From: Paenibacillus sp. FSL R10-2734
Lineage (GTDB): Bacteria > Bacillota > Bacilli > Paenibacillales > Paenibacillaceae
Direction: 5' to 3'
NCBI RefSeq assembly: GCF_037963865.1
Contig: NZ_CP150170.1
Coordinates: 806,001 to 870,000, forward strand
Length of the DNA stretch: 64,000 nt
The translations under genes were made by a program, and so were the position numbers. Positions within the stretch are counted from its first letter, which is position 1. The number at the start of each line of letters is the position of its first letter. Positions 40,132 to 48,693 of this stretch are shown here, piece by piece. The notes beneath the pieces are model-generated. The model saw only the letters and a list, made by a program, of their open reading frames with translations, searched no databases and was not told the origin of the DNA.

Positions 40132-41682
40132 ATGATGAACAACACGGTGAAAACACCTCTAAGGCAGGGGATAACACTAGCTAACTTATCGTTGTCCCCA
40201 GCTTTTATTACTGCATTTGGAGTGCTGCTTATTACCGTCATCGCCCTGTTCACTGCCCCGTATGTCGGAATGGCGAATAATGGTGATTTTTTTCGAAGTA
40301 TCTATAGTAATGGACTCTATTTCAATCTGCCGGATTATGATAGTCAGTACTTTGGTTATTTTGTGAAGCAATATGGAATCTTTCAGTATTTTAATGAGAA
40401 TGGTGCAACTATATCTTCCTCTCAGTCTTTATTTATCAAGCTGGCTATAGGCCTTAATAAGTTGTTCTTTAGCAGCGAGGTATTCGATATCCGTTTTCAA
40501 GCGGTGATTTATACGGTTCTTTATGTAATTGCAATTTACTTATTAGTAGAGGTTATTACTTGGGGGATGACCCGAAAGCAGGGGCTCATCATTGCAGGTA
40601 TTGCTATTTTTATTTTTGGAGATACAGGGTACACAGCTTATTTCAATTCGTTTTACGGCGAGAGTGTTGTGATGATTATGATGATCTTCATGTTCGCTTC
40701 GTGGGTGTCGTTATATCGAAAAAGATACAATGACTACGCTATGCTGGCCTTGTTCGTCATTAGCTGTATACTCCTGACTACTGCTAAGCAGCAAAATGCC
40801 CCGGTTGGTATGATTGTTGCAGTTCTTGGAATTTCGCTCATTTGGATTCGCAGAGATTATATTTTTCGAATCCTGACAGGGTGCGCGCTTGTTCTTCTAA
40901 TGTCGGTAGGTATATTAACCTATCTGAATATCTCTGAAGAGTTTGTGAACATTAACCAATATCATGCGATGACACGTGGAGTGCTGAAAGATTCTTCCGA
41001 TCCGGAAGCTTCGCTGAAATCATTCAACATTGATGAACAATACGCCATTCTGAAGAACAGCATCTATTACGAGAAATATGGAACGATAGATGTGAATTCA
41101 CCGATTCTTGAAGAGAACTTTTACAATCGTTACGGATTTGTATCGATTCTTAAATATTATATAACGAATCCTGATCAGCTAAACTCCATTCTTAATGTAG
41201 CTGCTCAGAGTGCTTTCTCGATCAAGCCAGCGGCTATGGGGAATTATGAGAAATCAGTAGGTAAGGAATTTCGCGCGCAGAGTCACTTTTTTACCGGATA
41301 CAGTACGCTTAAGCAAACACTGGCACCGCGAACATTTGGCTTTATCCTCCTTTGGTCGGTTCTTGTAATCGGACTGTATATGCCCTCCTTTGTGGCTGCA
41401 ATCAAGTCACGGAATTTCAGGGGGATGCAGAGAATGGTACTGATCGTTGCAACGATCGGCATCGGGCTTTCCGGGATTTTTGTTTCAATTATCGGTGCAG
41501 GGGATGCCGACATTTCCAAGCATGAGTTCTTATTTACATTATCTTTTGATTTGGTGATTTTTCTGGTCGTATCCAGTGTAATTGGGCGCAGAATGTCTAA
41601 AAACCGAAATCAGGTTAAGCAGGTTGGCGAGAGCACCCCTTCTAGACCGTATACAAAGCCTCCAAAGGATGTGAGTGTTTGA
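40132..41682 (+). CDS. Polytopic membrane protein, possible glycan hexose transferase (WsfD-like)
   Basis: 516 residues with about 10-11 membrane segments. MANNGDFFRSIYSNGLYFNL lies in the first external loop and YFNSFYGESVVMIMM in a later one. The pattern of an acidic motif in a large first loop resembles GT-C-type glycosyltransferases, and I associate this sequence style with WsfD-type glycan hexose transferases of Bacillales. That assignment is tentative. Its stop overlaps the next gene (TTGA). B. subtilis yda has no counterpart at this position as far as I recall, so this is the cluster-specific addition, perhaps decorating the polymer. Confidence 0.7.
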   Translation: MMNNTVKTPLRQGITLANLSLSPAFITAFGVLLITVIALFTAPYVGMANNGDFFRSIYSNGLYFNLPDYDSQYFGYFVKQYGIFQYFNENGATISSSQSLFIKLAIGLNKLFFSSEVFDIRFQAVIYTVLYVIAIYLLVEVITWGMTRKQGLIIAGIAIFIFGDTGYTAYFNSFYGESVVMIMMIFMFASWVSLYRKRYNDYAMLALFVISCILLTTAKQQNAPVGMIVAVLGISLIWIRRDYIFRILTGCALVLLMSVGILTYLNISEEFVNINQYHAMTRGVLKDSSDPEASLKSFNIDEQYAILKNSIYYEKYGTIDVNSPILEENFYNRYGFVSILKYYITNPDQLNSILNVAAQSAFSIKPAAMGNYEKSVGKEFRAQSHFFTGYSTLKQTLAPRTFGFILLWSVLVIGLYMPSFVAAIKSRNFRGMQRMVLIVATIGIGLSGIFVSIIGAGDADISKHEFLFTLSFDLVIFLVVSSVIGRRMSKNRNQVKQVGESTPSRPYTKPPKDVSV

Positions 41683-43229
41683 ACATCAGAGGAATCTTAA
41701 ACGGTGTATTGCTGGTGGCGTTGACCCTAACAGCCCTTCTGTTCCCCGTCACCCCTGTTCAATCTGAGGCTTCGCCACAGAAGGTGCTGCTGCTCTATGA
41801 CAGCCTCGCTAAGGGGACGGCTAGGGAAGGGAATGTGACAGAGCTCCAACGTCTATTGGCAGCTTATTCCGCCAAAGTTACGCTTAAGAGCTTGGACCAA
41901 TATGAGCAAGGGATGCTGGCGAATTACTCCAGAGTGATTATGGTTCGTAACGCAGCAGATATTTTGATTACTAATAAATTCTATGCAGAGGATTGGGAGC
42001 ATTATCAGGGACAGTATTTGCATATTGGATACAGCCCACCGGATTCTCTTAGAAAGAAACTACAGCTAACCACCGATGTGATGTATAGCGGTAATGCTGA
42101 TCTTCAAATCGGGCAGTTTTCGGACATTCAGCTTCAAGTGCAGGATATGCCCTATATTGCAGCAAGTGAGGGTGCACGCTCTTACGGAAAGCTGACATTT
42201 CAGGAGCGGGGCCTGCAAGTGCCGTACGCTGTGAGTGGAGATAGTGAAACATATGTGCCTTATTTTGAACAAGATAACGCCAGTGTTCTGGCGATGGGGT
42301 ACGTTCTGAAGGACTGGCTTCATATCACCGTTAACCCGAAAATGTATCTCGCAATTAAAGAGATATATCCATTCTCTGACCTGAGTCTGCTGGCAGAAAC
42401 GGCGGAGCGGTTATATCAAGTTGGGATTCCGTTCCTTGCGAGTGTGCGGCCTGTGTTCAGCAATACCGATTATCCGGCGATGCAACGTTATTTAGTGGCA
42501 ATGAAAAATGTGCAATCGCGCAATGGAAGCATCTTGGTGAATGCACCAGTGGTGATGCCATCGATAGGTTCTAGTGATCATACGCTTCATGGAAAAATGA
42601 ATGACTTTATTAATTTATTGGCTAGTAACGGGATTGGGCCGCTCGGAGTCGGGGCGCAAACCCACTGGACTTATGATAAGGAGTACTCAGAGGCAGGAAT
42701 GAGCTTCTTTGATTCTGCGGTACTTTATCCAGATGAACATATCGATTATATGGAGCAGACTGACACTTCAAAGTCCTTCTTATCCTCCTTATATAGTGTG
42801 CCGATTGAATTTATCCAGGATCTCCATTCGACCAACAAGATGTTCCCGGAACTACCGATGGATACTGTGATTACAGTTGATATGCCTAAGAATGAGCAAG
42901 AGCTTGAGGAAATGCTACAAACTTTGGAACGATACTGGGTTTCTTTTGCAGACTATAAGCAAGAAAGGCATAAGGTTGTTACGGACGTGAACACGATTCT
43001 CTCATCAGGTGGAGTCATCTCTATCAACGGACAACTCCTCAGTCTGGACTATAAGCCAGAAGCGGTGGATAGCAACTATCAATACAAAGAGGAACATAAG
43101 AAGAGTTTCACTAGGCTTTTTGATTTAGAGAACCAATTCTTTATTGTCGTCATTATGATCTCTCTGCTGCTATTTGGCGGATTACTGATAATCGGATACC
43201 GATTATATAGAAAAAAGTATTTGAAATGA
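41679..43229 (+). CDS. YdaL-like DUF2334 protein, membrane-anchored
   Basis: 516 residues from a TTG overlapping the previous stop. An N-terminal signal peptide (LNGVLLVALTLTALLFPVTP) precedes a large extracytoplasmic region, and a C-terminal helix (FFIVVIMISLLLFGGLLIIG) with a basic tail anchors it. The first 200 residues look like a Rossmann-type domain (KVLLLYDSLAKGTAREGNV). The middle has DUF2334-type features of the polysaccharide deacetylase superfamily: ISIYPFSDLSLLAETAERLYQV-like (IKEIYPFSDLSLLAETAE) and SIGSSDHTLHGKMND. The family member YdaL is needed for B. subtilis yda polymer. It may deacetylate the glycan. Confidence 0.85.
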   Translation: MNIRGILNGVLLVALTLTALLFPVTPVQSEASPQKVLLLYDSLAKGTAREGNVTELQRLLAAYSAKVTLKSLDQYEQGMLANYSRVIMVRNAADILITNKFYAEDWEHYQGQYLHIGYSPPDSLRKKLQLTTDVMYSGNADLQIGQFSDIQLQVQDMPYIAASEGARSYGKLTFQERGLQVPYAVSGDSETYVPYFEQDNASVLAMGYVLKDWLHITVNPKMYLAIKEIYPFSDLSLLAETAERLYQVGIPFLASVRPVFSNTDYPAMQRYLVAMKNVQSRNGSILVNAPVVMPSIGSSDHTLHGKMNDFINLLASNGIGPLGVGAQTHWTYDKEYSEAGMSFFDSAVLYPDEHIDYMEQTDTSKSFLSSLYSVPIEFIQDLHSTNKMFPELPMDTVITVDMPKNEQELEEMLQTLERYWVSFADYKQERHKVVTDVNTILSSGGVISINGQLLSLDYKPEAVDSNYQYKEEHKKSFTRLFDLENQFFIVVIMISLLLFGGLLIIGYRLYRKKYLK

Positions 43230-43257
43230 GACAACTAATCGTGATGTGGAGGATCTT

Positions 43258-44508
43258 ATGACGATTTCAGACATACTGATGGTGATTGCAGTGATCTGTA
43301 TCTGGTCTTTGCTGCTGGTGAATGTGACCCTCATTATCGCAGGCTATCTTTATTACATTAAATCAGAAAATGAGGACATACCAGAGATAGTTGGTGAATA
43401 TCCTTTGGTTTCAATTATGGTTCCTGCTCACAATGAGGGGGTAGTAATCTGTAAGACGGTGGAATCTCTGCTAGCGCTTGATTATCCGGAAGATCGATAC
43501 GAGATTATTGTGATTAATGATAATTCCTCTGATAACAGCGCTGAACTGCTGGCCGGTATTCAAAGTCGAAATCCGGAGCGCCAACTGATAGTCATTAATA
43601 CAGATGCTATTACTGGAGGTAAAGGGAAATCAAATGCGCTTAATATAGGCTTCACCCACTGCAAAGGGGAGCTAATTGCGATTTATGATGCAGATAACAC
43701 TCCGGAAAAAACGGCTTTGCGCTATCTGGTTGCTGAGATCATGAATGATTCTAGCCTCGGAGCGGTAATCGGCAAATTTAGAACCCGTAACCGTGATGCA
43801 AGTCTGCTTACCCGGTTTATTAATATTGAGACGTTGTCTTTTCAATGGATGGCTCAAGCGGGACGCTGGAAGCTGTTCAAATTATGTACCATTCCCGGCA
43901 CTAATTTCATTATGCGTAGGTCTATTGTAGAAAGTATCGGTGGCTGGGATGTTAAAGCGATAGCCGAGGATACAGAGATCAGCTTCAGAATTTATATGAT
44001 GGGTTATCGGATCAAATTCCAGCCGAAATCCGTCACATGGGAGCAGGAGCCACAGACCTTAAAAGTCTGGTTCAAGCAGCGAACGCGCTGGGCTAAGGGC
44101 AACATCTATGTCATTGTCAAAAACATCCCACTGCTTTTCGATAAATCCGCCGCAAAAGTCCGATTCGATATTCTTTATTTTCTAGCCATTTACTTCTTAT
44201 TGTTGTTGTCGTTGATCACTTCGGATGTGCTGCTCATCCTGCATGCTTTGGGCTATGTGCATACTACCATTGCTGGGCTTAGCAATTTTCTATGGCTACT
44301 CGCTGTTATTCTGTTCGTGGTCGGTACCTTCATAACGTTGACGACAGAGAAGGGCGAGATGAGCTTGTCCAATTTATGGATCGTAATATTAATGTACATC
44401 TCTTATTGCCAGCTGTGGATGCTTGTCGCCGCTTATGGATTATATTTATACATCAAAGACCTCATCTTCAAAAGAGAAGCAAAGTGGTATAAGACTGAGC
44501 GCTATTAA
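43258..44508 (+). CDS. YdaM-like family 2 glycosyltransferase (processive synthase)
   Basis: 416 residues from the ATG at 43258, five bases after GGAGG; an in-frame GTG at 43246 overlaps the RBS. One helix at the N-terminus, then the GT-A domain with VSIMVPAHNEGVVICKTVES, VINDNSSDNS, AIYDADNTPE (metal-binding DxD), AIAEDTEISFRI (catalytic Asp) and QRTRWAKGN (the QxxRW processivity motif). Three or four C-terminal membrane helices follow. Together these are the marks of a cellulose-synthase-like enzyme that both makes and exports a polymer. Its sugar is not readable from sequence. It is the catalytic centre of this cluster. Confidence 0.93.
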   Translation: MTISDILMVIAVICIWSLLLVNVTLIIAGYLYYIKSENEDIPEIVGEYPLVSIMVPAHNEGVVICKTVESLLALDYPEDRYEIIVINDNSSDNSAELLAGIQSRNPERQLIVINTDAITGGKGKSNALNIGFTHCKGELIAIYDADNTPEKTALRYLVAEIMNDSSLGAVIGKFRTRNRDASLLTRFINIETLSFQWMAQAGRWKLFKLCTIPGTNFIMRRSIVESIGGWDVKAIAEDTEISFRIYMMGYRIKFQPKSVTWEQEPQTLKVWFKQRTRWAKGNIYVIVKNIPLLFDKSAAKVRFDILYFLAIYFLLLLSLITSDVLLILHALGYVHTTIAGLSNFLWLLAVILFVVGTFITLTTEKGEMSLSNLWIVILMYISYCQLWMLVAAYGLYLYIKDLIFKREAKWYKTERY

Positions 44509-44560
44509 CAATGAACAAAGAAGTAATGTGAGAAATATGCGATCACAGGAGAAACAGAAC

Positions 44561-46657
44561 ATGATGATGAAAAAACAAATACTTATACTGTTGACCTGCC
44601 TCTCTCTTTTTCTAATTCAAATGAATGTTGCAGCCGCTGGGGCTCTGCCTGAGGATAATAGATTAACTTACACAACCTCGTTCACAGGATCAGATAATAC
44701 CTTAAAGGGGAAGAGTGCCCAACAACAATATTTTGAGGTTATGGATTATTGGAATGTGGATGAGCTCAGAATTAAGCTGGACTTTCAAATTTCGCAAATT
44801 ACCGAGGAGCAGATCTCTAGCGTTACCTTAACGCTAAACGGTAGCCCATTCTATACATTCCGCCCCTCTCTAAAAGACAATGGTAAACAGCAACTGATCC
44901 TTCAAGCACCTAAAGGGTTTCTGAAAAAAGGGACTAATACGCTTGGCATTCAGGGCTATTTGCAGTCGAACAATACTGATGATCAAGCTTGTTCTGTCAA
45001 TTATGATTTTGATAATTGGCTGCATCTGTTCAATACATCCAGTATTAACGTGATGTATACCCCAAAGGCCTTGACTGGAGGGATTAGTGACTTTAGCGAG
45101 CGATTCTCTGGAATAGACACCTTAACGAAGAAGAAAAGCATTTTGACTGTACCGAACAACAGCACAGGGGCAGAACTAGAGGCGGCGACCTATGCGCTCT
45201 CTGGGTATGCGAAAGGCAATTCGCTAGATAATAAAACGATCCCAATGCTTCCTTACCGGTCAGACACTGTGAAGGGTAAGGAAGCGGTTGTGCTGGTAGG
45301 CATGTATGACCGATTACCAAGTGAACTAAAGTCTCAACTGAGTTCCTCTGAAGATTTAGGTACGCACGCACTGTTGCAGCTAGTGAATAAGGATACTGTG
45401 CCCCTACTTGTCGTAACCTCGAAGGATGAGAGCTTACTGATTAAAGCAGGCCGTTTTATGGCTAATGAAGAGTTAATGGGACAAGTCACCAGTGATCTAA
45501 AGGTGGTGGACGATGCTACAGAAGTGTCTGCCCCTCCCCTTTCGATTAGTTCCAACATTACGTTCACAGAAACGGGTGATAAACTGACGGGGGCACATCA
45601 TCAGGAGCAGACATACTTTGTTACGTTGCCCTCCAACCGCTCGATTGCGGATTCCGGCAAAATTAGTCTGGATTTCCGTTATGCACAGAATTTAGATTTC
45701 AATCGTTCATTAGTCACCGTCAGTATCAACAACACTCCAATTGGCAGCAAGAAGCTGACCAAAGAGCTGGCGAATGGGGATAATCTGAATCTTCCGGTTC
45801 CTCAAAACTTGAATATTTCCGGTAATTTCTCGGTAACTGTAGCATTTGATTTGGAGCTAGTAGGGGCCAATTGTATTATTGATAGGGAACAAATGCCGTG
45901 GGCTTATATCAGTAAAGATTCTATAATGCGCCTTAATACTAAGGATCGTACGGATCTCTTGTTTAATAACTACCCGTATCCATTCATACGTGACGGTATT
46001 TATAATCAAGTAGCGGTCGTTCTGCCAGAAAAAATGGATGACTACGCATATTTAAGTTTATCTAATGTGTTTAATCTACTGGGCAAATATGCTAGCGGTA
46101 ATGTAGGGAACATTCAGTTCTATACCGATAGCGTTAGCGCCGATCATTTGAAGAATAATAATGTCATCGCCATAGGCGCGTATAAGAATAATAAGATTAT
46201 CCGTGACCATAATGATAAGCTTTATTTTCAATATAACGGAAATGGGACAGCGATTCGTTCCAATGAGAAGATGAGTATTGAAGAACAATACGGGGCGCAA
46301 ATCGGAACGCTGCAGCTCATTGATTCGCCATTCTCGGCTGGACGCGGATTGCTTGCTGTAACGGGTGTCGGTTCTGAAGAATATTTCTTGGCTTCGAAGC
46401 TGGTCGCCACAGAGCAGAGCAAATGGAAGGTATACGGCGATGGAGTAATTACGGATAAGGATGGAAATGTCAGTGCGTACCGATTTAAGACGATAACCGG
46501 AGCAAAAGAGGATTCCGTGGTGAAAAAAATAACGGAACGGACGGATGTACTCAGTTTTGTCATTGCAATTGTGCTAGTGCTGACACTGGTGATTCTATCG
46601 CTGATCCTGCTGCTTCGTAAACATATGAAGAAACGTGGTGATAAGCGTGAGACGTAA
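44561..46657 (+). CDS. YdaN-like BcsB-type membrane subunit
   Basis: 698 residues from the ATG at 44561, nine bases after AGGAG; longer in-frame upstream options run through the end of the synthase gene. Signal peptide KKQILILLTCLSLFLIQMNV, a large beta-rich extracytoplasmic region, and a single C-terminal helix (VLSFVIAIVLVLTLVILSLI) with a basic tail. The layout repeats twice: RIKLDFQISQITEEQISSVT then FDNWLHLF, and ISLDFRYAQNLDFNRSLVTV with VAFDLELVGANC. These are carbohydrate-binding and flavodoxin-like modules as in cellulose synthase subunit B. It should partner the synthase and guide the polymer across the envelope. Confidence 0.88.
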   Translation: MMMKKQILILLTCLSLFLIQMNVAAAGALPEDNRLTYTTSFTGSDNTLKGKSAQQQYFEVMDYWNVDELRIKLDFQISQITEEQISSVTLTLNGSPFYTFRPSLKDNGKQQLILQAPKGFLKKGTNTLGIQGYLQSNNTDDQACSVNYDFDNWLHLFNTSSINVMYTPKALTGGISDFSERFSGIDTLTKKKSILTVPNNSTGAELEAATYALSGYAKGNSLDNKTIPMLPYRSDTVKGKEAVVLVGMYDRLPSELKSQLSSSEDLGTHALLQLVNKDTVPLLVVTSKDESLLIKAGRFMANEELMGQVTSDLKVVDDATEVSAPPLSISSNITFTETGDKLTGAHHQEQTYFVTLPSNRSIADSGKISLDFRYAQNLDFNRSLVTVSINNTPIGSKKLTKELANGDNLNLPVPQNLNISGNFSVTVAFDLELVGANCIIDREQMPWAYISKDSIMRLNTKDRTDLLFNNYPYPFIRDGIYNQVAVVLPEKMDDYAYLSLSNVFNLLGKYASGNVGNIQFYTDSVSADHLKNNNVIAIGAYKNNKIIRDHNDKLYFQYNGNGTAIRSNEKMSIEEQYGAQIGTLQLIDSPFSAGRGLLAVTGVGSEEYFLASKLVATEQSKWKVYGDGVITDKDGNVSAYRFKTITGAKEDSVVKKITERTDVLSFVIAIVLVLTLVILSLILLLRKHMKKRGDKRET

Positions 46658-47501
46658 TCGCAGCAGTTTAGTTTCAGATATTGCGCTCTTATCGTTTCTG
46701 GTGCTTCTTTATATATGTATTGTCTTCATTGCTGGAGCGCCTGATGATTACATCCAGAATATTATCATTTTAAATGTGGCTTTTATCCTGGCGATCGTTA
46801 CGTATTTTACAACGGTGACTGCAGGGCTGGTCTTGAATTTGGTGTTTATATTTGTCTACGGATTCTACACGGTATATCAGACGATATCCATGGGAGATAC
46901 GATTGGACTGAATACTTATTTCTGGCTTATTATGACCCCATTGTTAACGGTCGTTCTATGGATATTTACATTAAGTAACCGTGAGCTGCAGAACGAGAAT
47001 CAGCGTTTGGAGAAAAAGACTGCCAATATGGCTATCGTCGACGAGAACACAGATCTGCGTAACAGCATTTCTTTTCAGAAGGATGCCTCATTATTCACGG
47101 GCATTTCGACTCGCTATCAGATTCCACTCACACTGCTTGTAGTGAAGGTGAAATACTGGAATGAGATCAGACGGATTATACCTGAAGATCAGCTGGCAGA
47201 GGCCATTCACGACGTGTCTCAGCTTAGTCAGGCCAGTATCCGTACCAATGATGCACTGTATTTACTGGACAAAGATGACGCGACATGGGGCCTGCTACTG
47301 TTCACCGACAGCGATGGAGCAAAAATCGTGATCGAGCGGATTAAATTGAAGCTTCAAGAGCTTAATGACACTGAATTTGTCAAAAAGTATAAAGTCAGCC
47401 TCGGTCTCAAAATTGGTGCTGTAGAATATCAATCGGGTACTATTGAGAATCCATTGGACTTCATTGTTCAGGCTAAAAAACAGCTGGAGTATGATGTATA
47501 A
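46647..47501 (+). CDS. YdaK-like membrane protein with degenerate GGDEF domain (c-di-GMP receptor)
   Basis: 284 residues from a GTG at 46647 (GGTGAT upstream), overlapping ydaN by 11 bases. Four hydrophobic segments occupy residues 10-110, then a coiled linker (NRELQNENQRLEKK), then a GGDEF-fold domain. The GGDEF active site is replaced by LDKDD, so it cannot make c-di-GMP. The inhibitory-site motif RTND (RxxD) is kept at the correct distance before it. In B. subtilis YdaK, which has the same architecture, this site binds c-di-GMP and the yda polymer responds. Here the receptor gene is last in the cluster rather than second. Confidence 0.85.
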   Translation: MRRNRSSLVSDIALLSFLVLLYICIVFIAGAPDDYIQNIIILNVAFILAIVTYFTTVTAGLVLNLVFIFVYGFYTVYQTISMGDTIGLNTYFWLIMTPLLTVVLWIFTLSNRELQNENQRLEKKTANMAIVDENTDLRNSISFQKDASLFTGISTRYQIPLTLLVVKVKYWNEIRRIIPEDQLAEAIHDVSQLSQASIRTNDALYLLDKDDATWGLLLFTDSDGAKIVIERIKLKLQELNDTEFVKKYKVSLGLKIGAVEYQSGTIENPLDFIVQAKKQLEYDV

Positions 47502-47589
47502 GCAGTTTAAACGTAAGGCAATATAAGGAATATCGGATATTAGTTGACTTTATATGTCGATTTCACGTATGATGGAGTGGTGGTCTAAA

Positions 47590-47604
47590 TCGTAAGATTT
47601 ACGA
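47590..47604 (+). promoter_or_regulatory. Zur box upstream of rpmE2
   Basis: TCGTAA-GAT-TTACGA, a perfect palindrome within AAATCGTAAGATTTACGA, very close to the Bacillus Zur consensus TCGTAATNATTACGA. It overlaps the -35 zone of a promoter with TATACT at 47626-47631. Confidence 0.8.
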
Positions 47605-47707
47605 ATTTTCCTACGTTTATTAGGTTATACTATTTATAAACCTACAGATCATTTGGTTAATTTACCATAAAGGCTCCACTAATTTGTTCAGAAGGAGGAC
47701 GATCAGA

Positions 47708-47956
47708 ATGAGAGAAGGCATACATCCAAAGTACAACAAGGTTATTTTCATGGATGCAAGCGTAGGCTTCAAATTCCTGAGTGCATCTACAAAATCATCC
47801 AATGAAACAATGGAATGGGAAGATGGTAACACTTATCCTGTTATCCGCGTGGACGCAAGTTCCGCATCCCACCCATTTTACACTGGTAAACAAAGAGATA
47901 CAGAACAGGGCGGCCGTGTTGACAAGTTCAAACAACGTCTTGCACAAAAGAAATAA
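47708..47956 (+). CDS. rpmE2: Ribosomal protein L31 type B (zinc-independent)
   Basis: 82 residues from the ATG at 47708, with AGGAGG upstream; in-frame codons from 47684 precede the RBS. REGIHPKYNKVIFMDASVGF and HPFYTGKQ are the L31B signatures. There are no cysteines, so it lacks the zinc ribbon of L31A. In B. subtilis the Zur-controlled L31 paralogue YtiA replaces zinc-bound L31 when zinc is scarce and frees stored zinc. The perfect Zur-like palindrome upstream supports the same control here. It ends in a strong terminator. Confidence 0.95.
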   Translation: MREGIHPKYNKVIFMDASVGFKFLSASTKSSNETMEWEDGNTYPVIRVDASSASHPFYTGKQRDTEQGGRVDKFKQRLAQKK

Positions 47957-47971
47957 GAATCCGTACGGATT

Positions 47972-48022
47972 AAAAAGGGACAACCCATTTAGAAGCAGAC
48001 GCTTCAGGGATGTCCCTTTTTT
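47972..48022 (+). terminator. Terminator after rpmE2
   Basis: AAAAAGGGACA and TGTCCCTTTTTT around a 28-base loop with an inner GAAGC/GCTTC stem. Confidence 0.88.
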
Positions 48023-48087
48023 GTGTTCAGGGTGATAGAATGAAAGGGAATAGATAAAATAGTATAGTGTCAAGGGAGCGAACAGTA

Positions 48088-48609
48088 ATGGAAAATGAAA
48101 TAAAAGTTGATACGGTCCTTAAGAGTGAGGACGTTCAGGAGTTTAACCTATGGTTCAGCTTGAATAGCCGAATTATACTTAACTCTTTTAGTGTGGTTGC
48201 TTATTTTATGATTTTGCTGTTAATTACTAAGGATTACAGTACTAAAAGTATCTCAATCCTAGCTGTGACTGCTATAATTCTTGCCGCTGTCTTATGGTAT
48301 ATGACCAAATCAAGCTTGATCAAAAAATCTAAAAAAGCTTTCGCTACAGACAGCTTATCCCAGCAGCCTCAGAGCTATTCCATATCAGATGAGGGCATAA
48401 AGTACGAATCCGAGGCAGGTTCCGGGCAAGTGAAATGGGAAGAGATTCATAAAATTGGTGAAACGATGAACTTGTTCGTGTTTTTTGTGTCTTCTAATAG
48501 AGCGCTGATTATCCCTAAGCGGTACTTTCAGTCGGTACAAGATAAAACGGCATTTAAGGATTTGGCCAGAAAGTATATGTTCTCTAATCGAGTGAAGTTC
48601 AAATCATAA
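48088..48609 (+). CDS. YcxB-like membrane protein
   Basis: 173 residues from the ATG at 48088 (GGGAGCGAA upstream). Two adjacent membrane helices (residues about 30-75) split a short N-terminal region from a C-terminal domain. SISDEGIKYESEAGSGQVKW then EIHKIGETMNLFVFFVSSNR and ALIIPKRYF are the hallmark of the YcxB-like C-terminal family. Function unknown; relatives are small stress-related or hypothetical membrane proteins. It stands alone between rpmE2 and the diguanylate cyclase gene. Confidence 0.83.
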   Translation: MENEIKVDTVLKSEDVQEFNLWFSLNSRIILNSFSVVAYFMILLLITKDYSTKSISILAVTAIILAAVLWYMTKSSLIKKSKKAFATDSLSQQPQSYSISDEGIKYESEAGSGQVKWEEIHKIGETMNLFVFFVSSNRALIIPKRYFQSVQDKTAFKDLARKYMFSNRVKFKS

Positions 48610-48693
48610 ACTCTACTGTTATTTCTCGATACATTTGTAGATAGGATTAGGATATAATGATAGGAGCGACTTGAAAAATAGGAGAAATATGGC

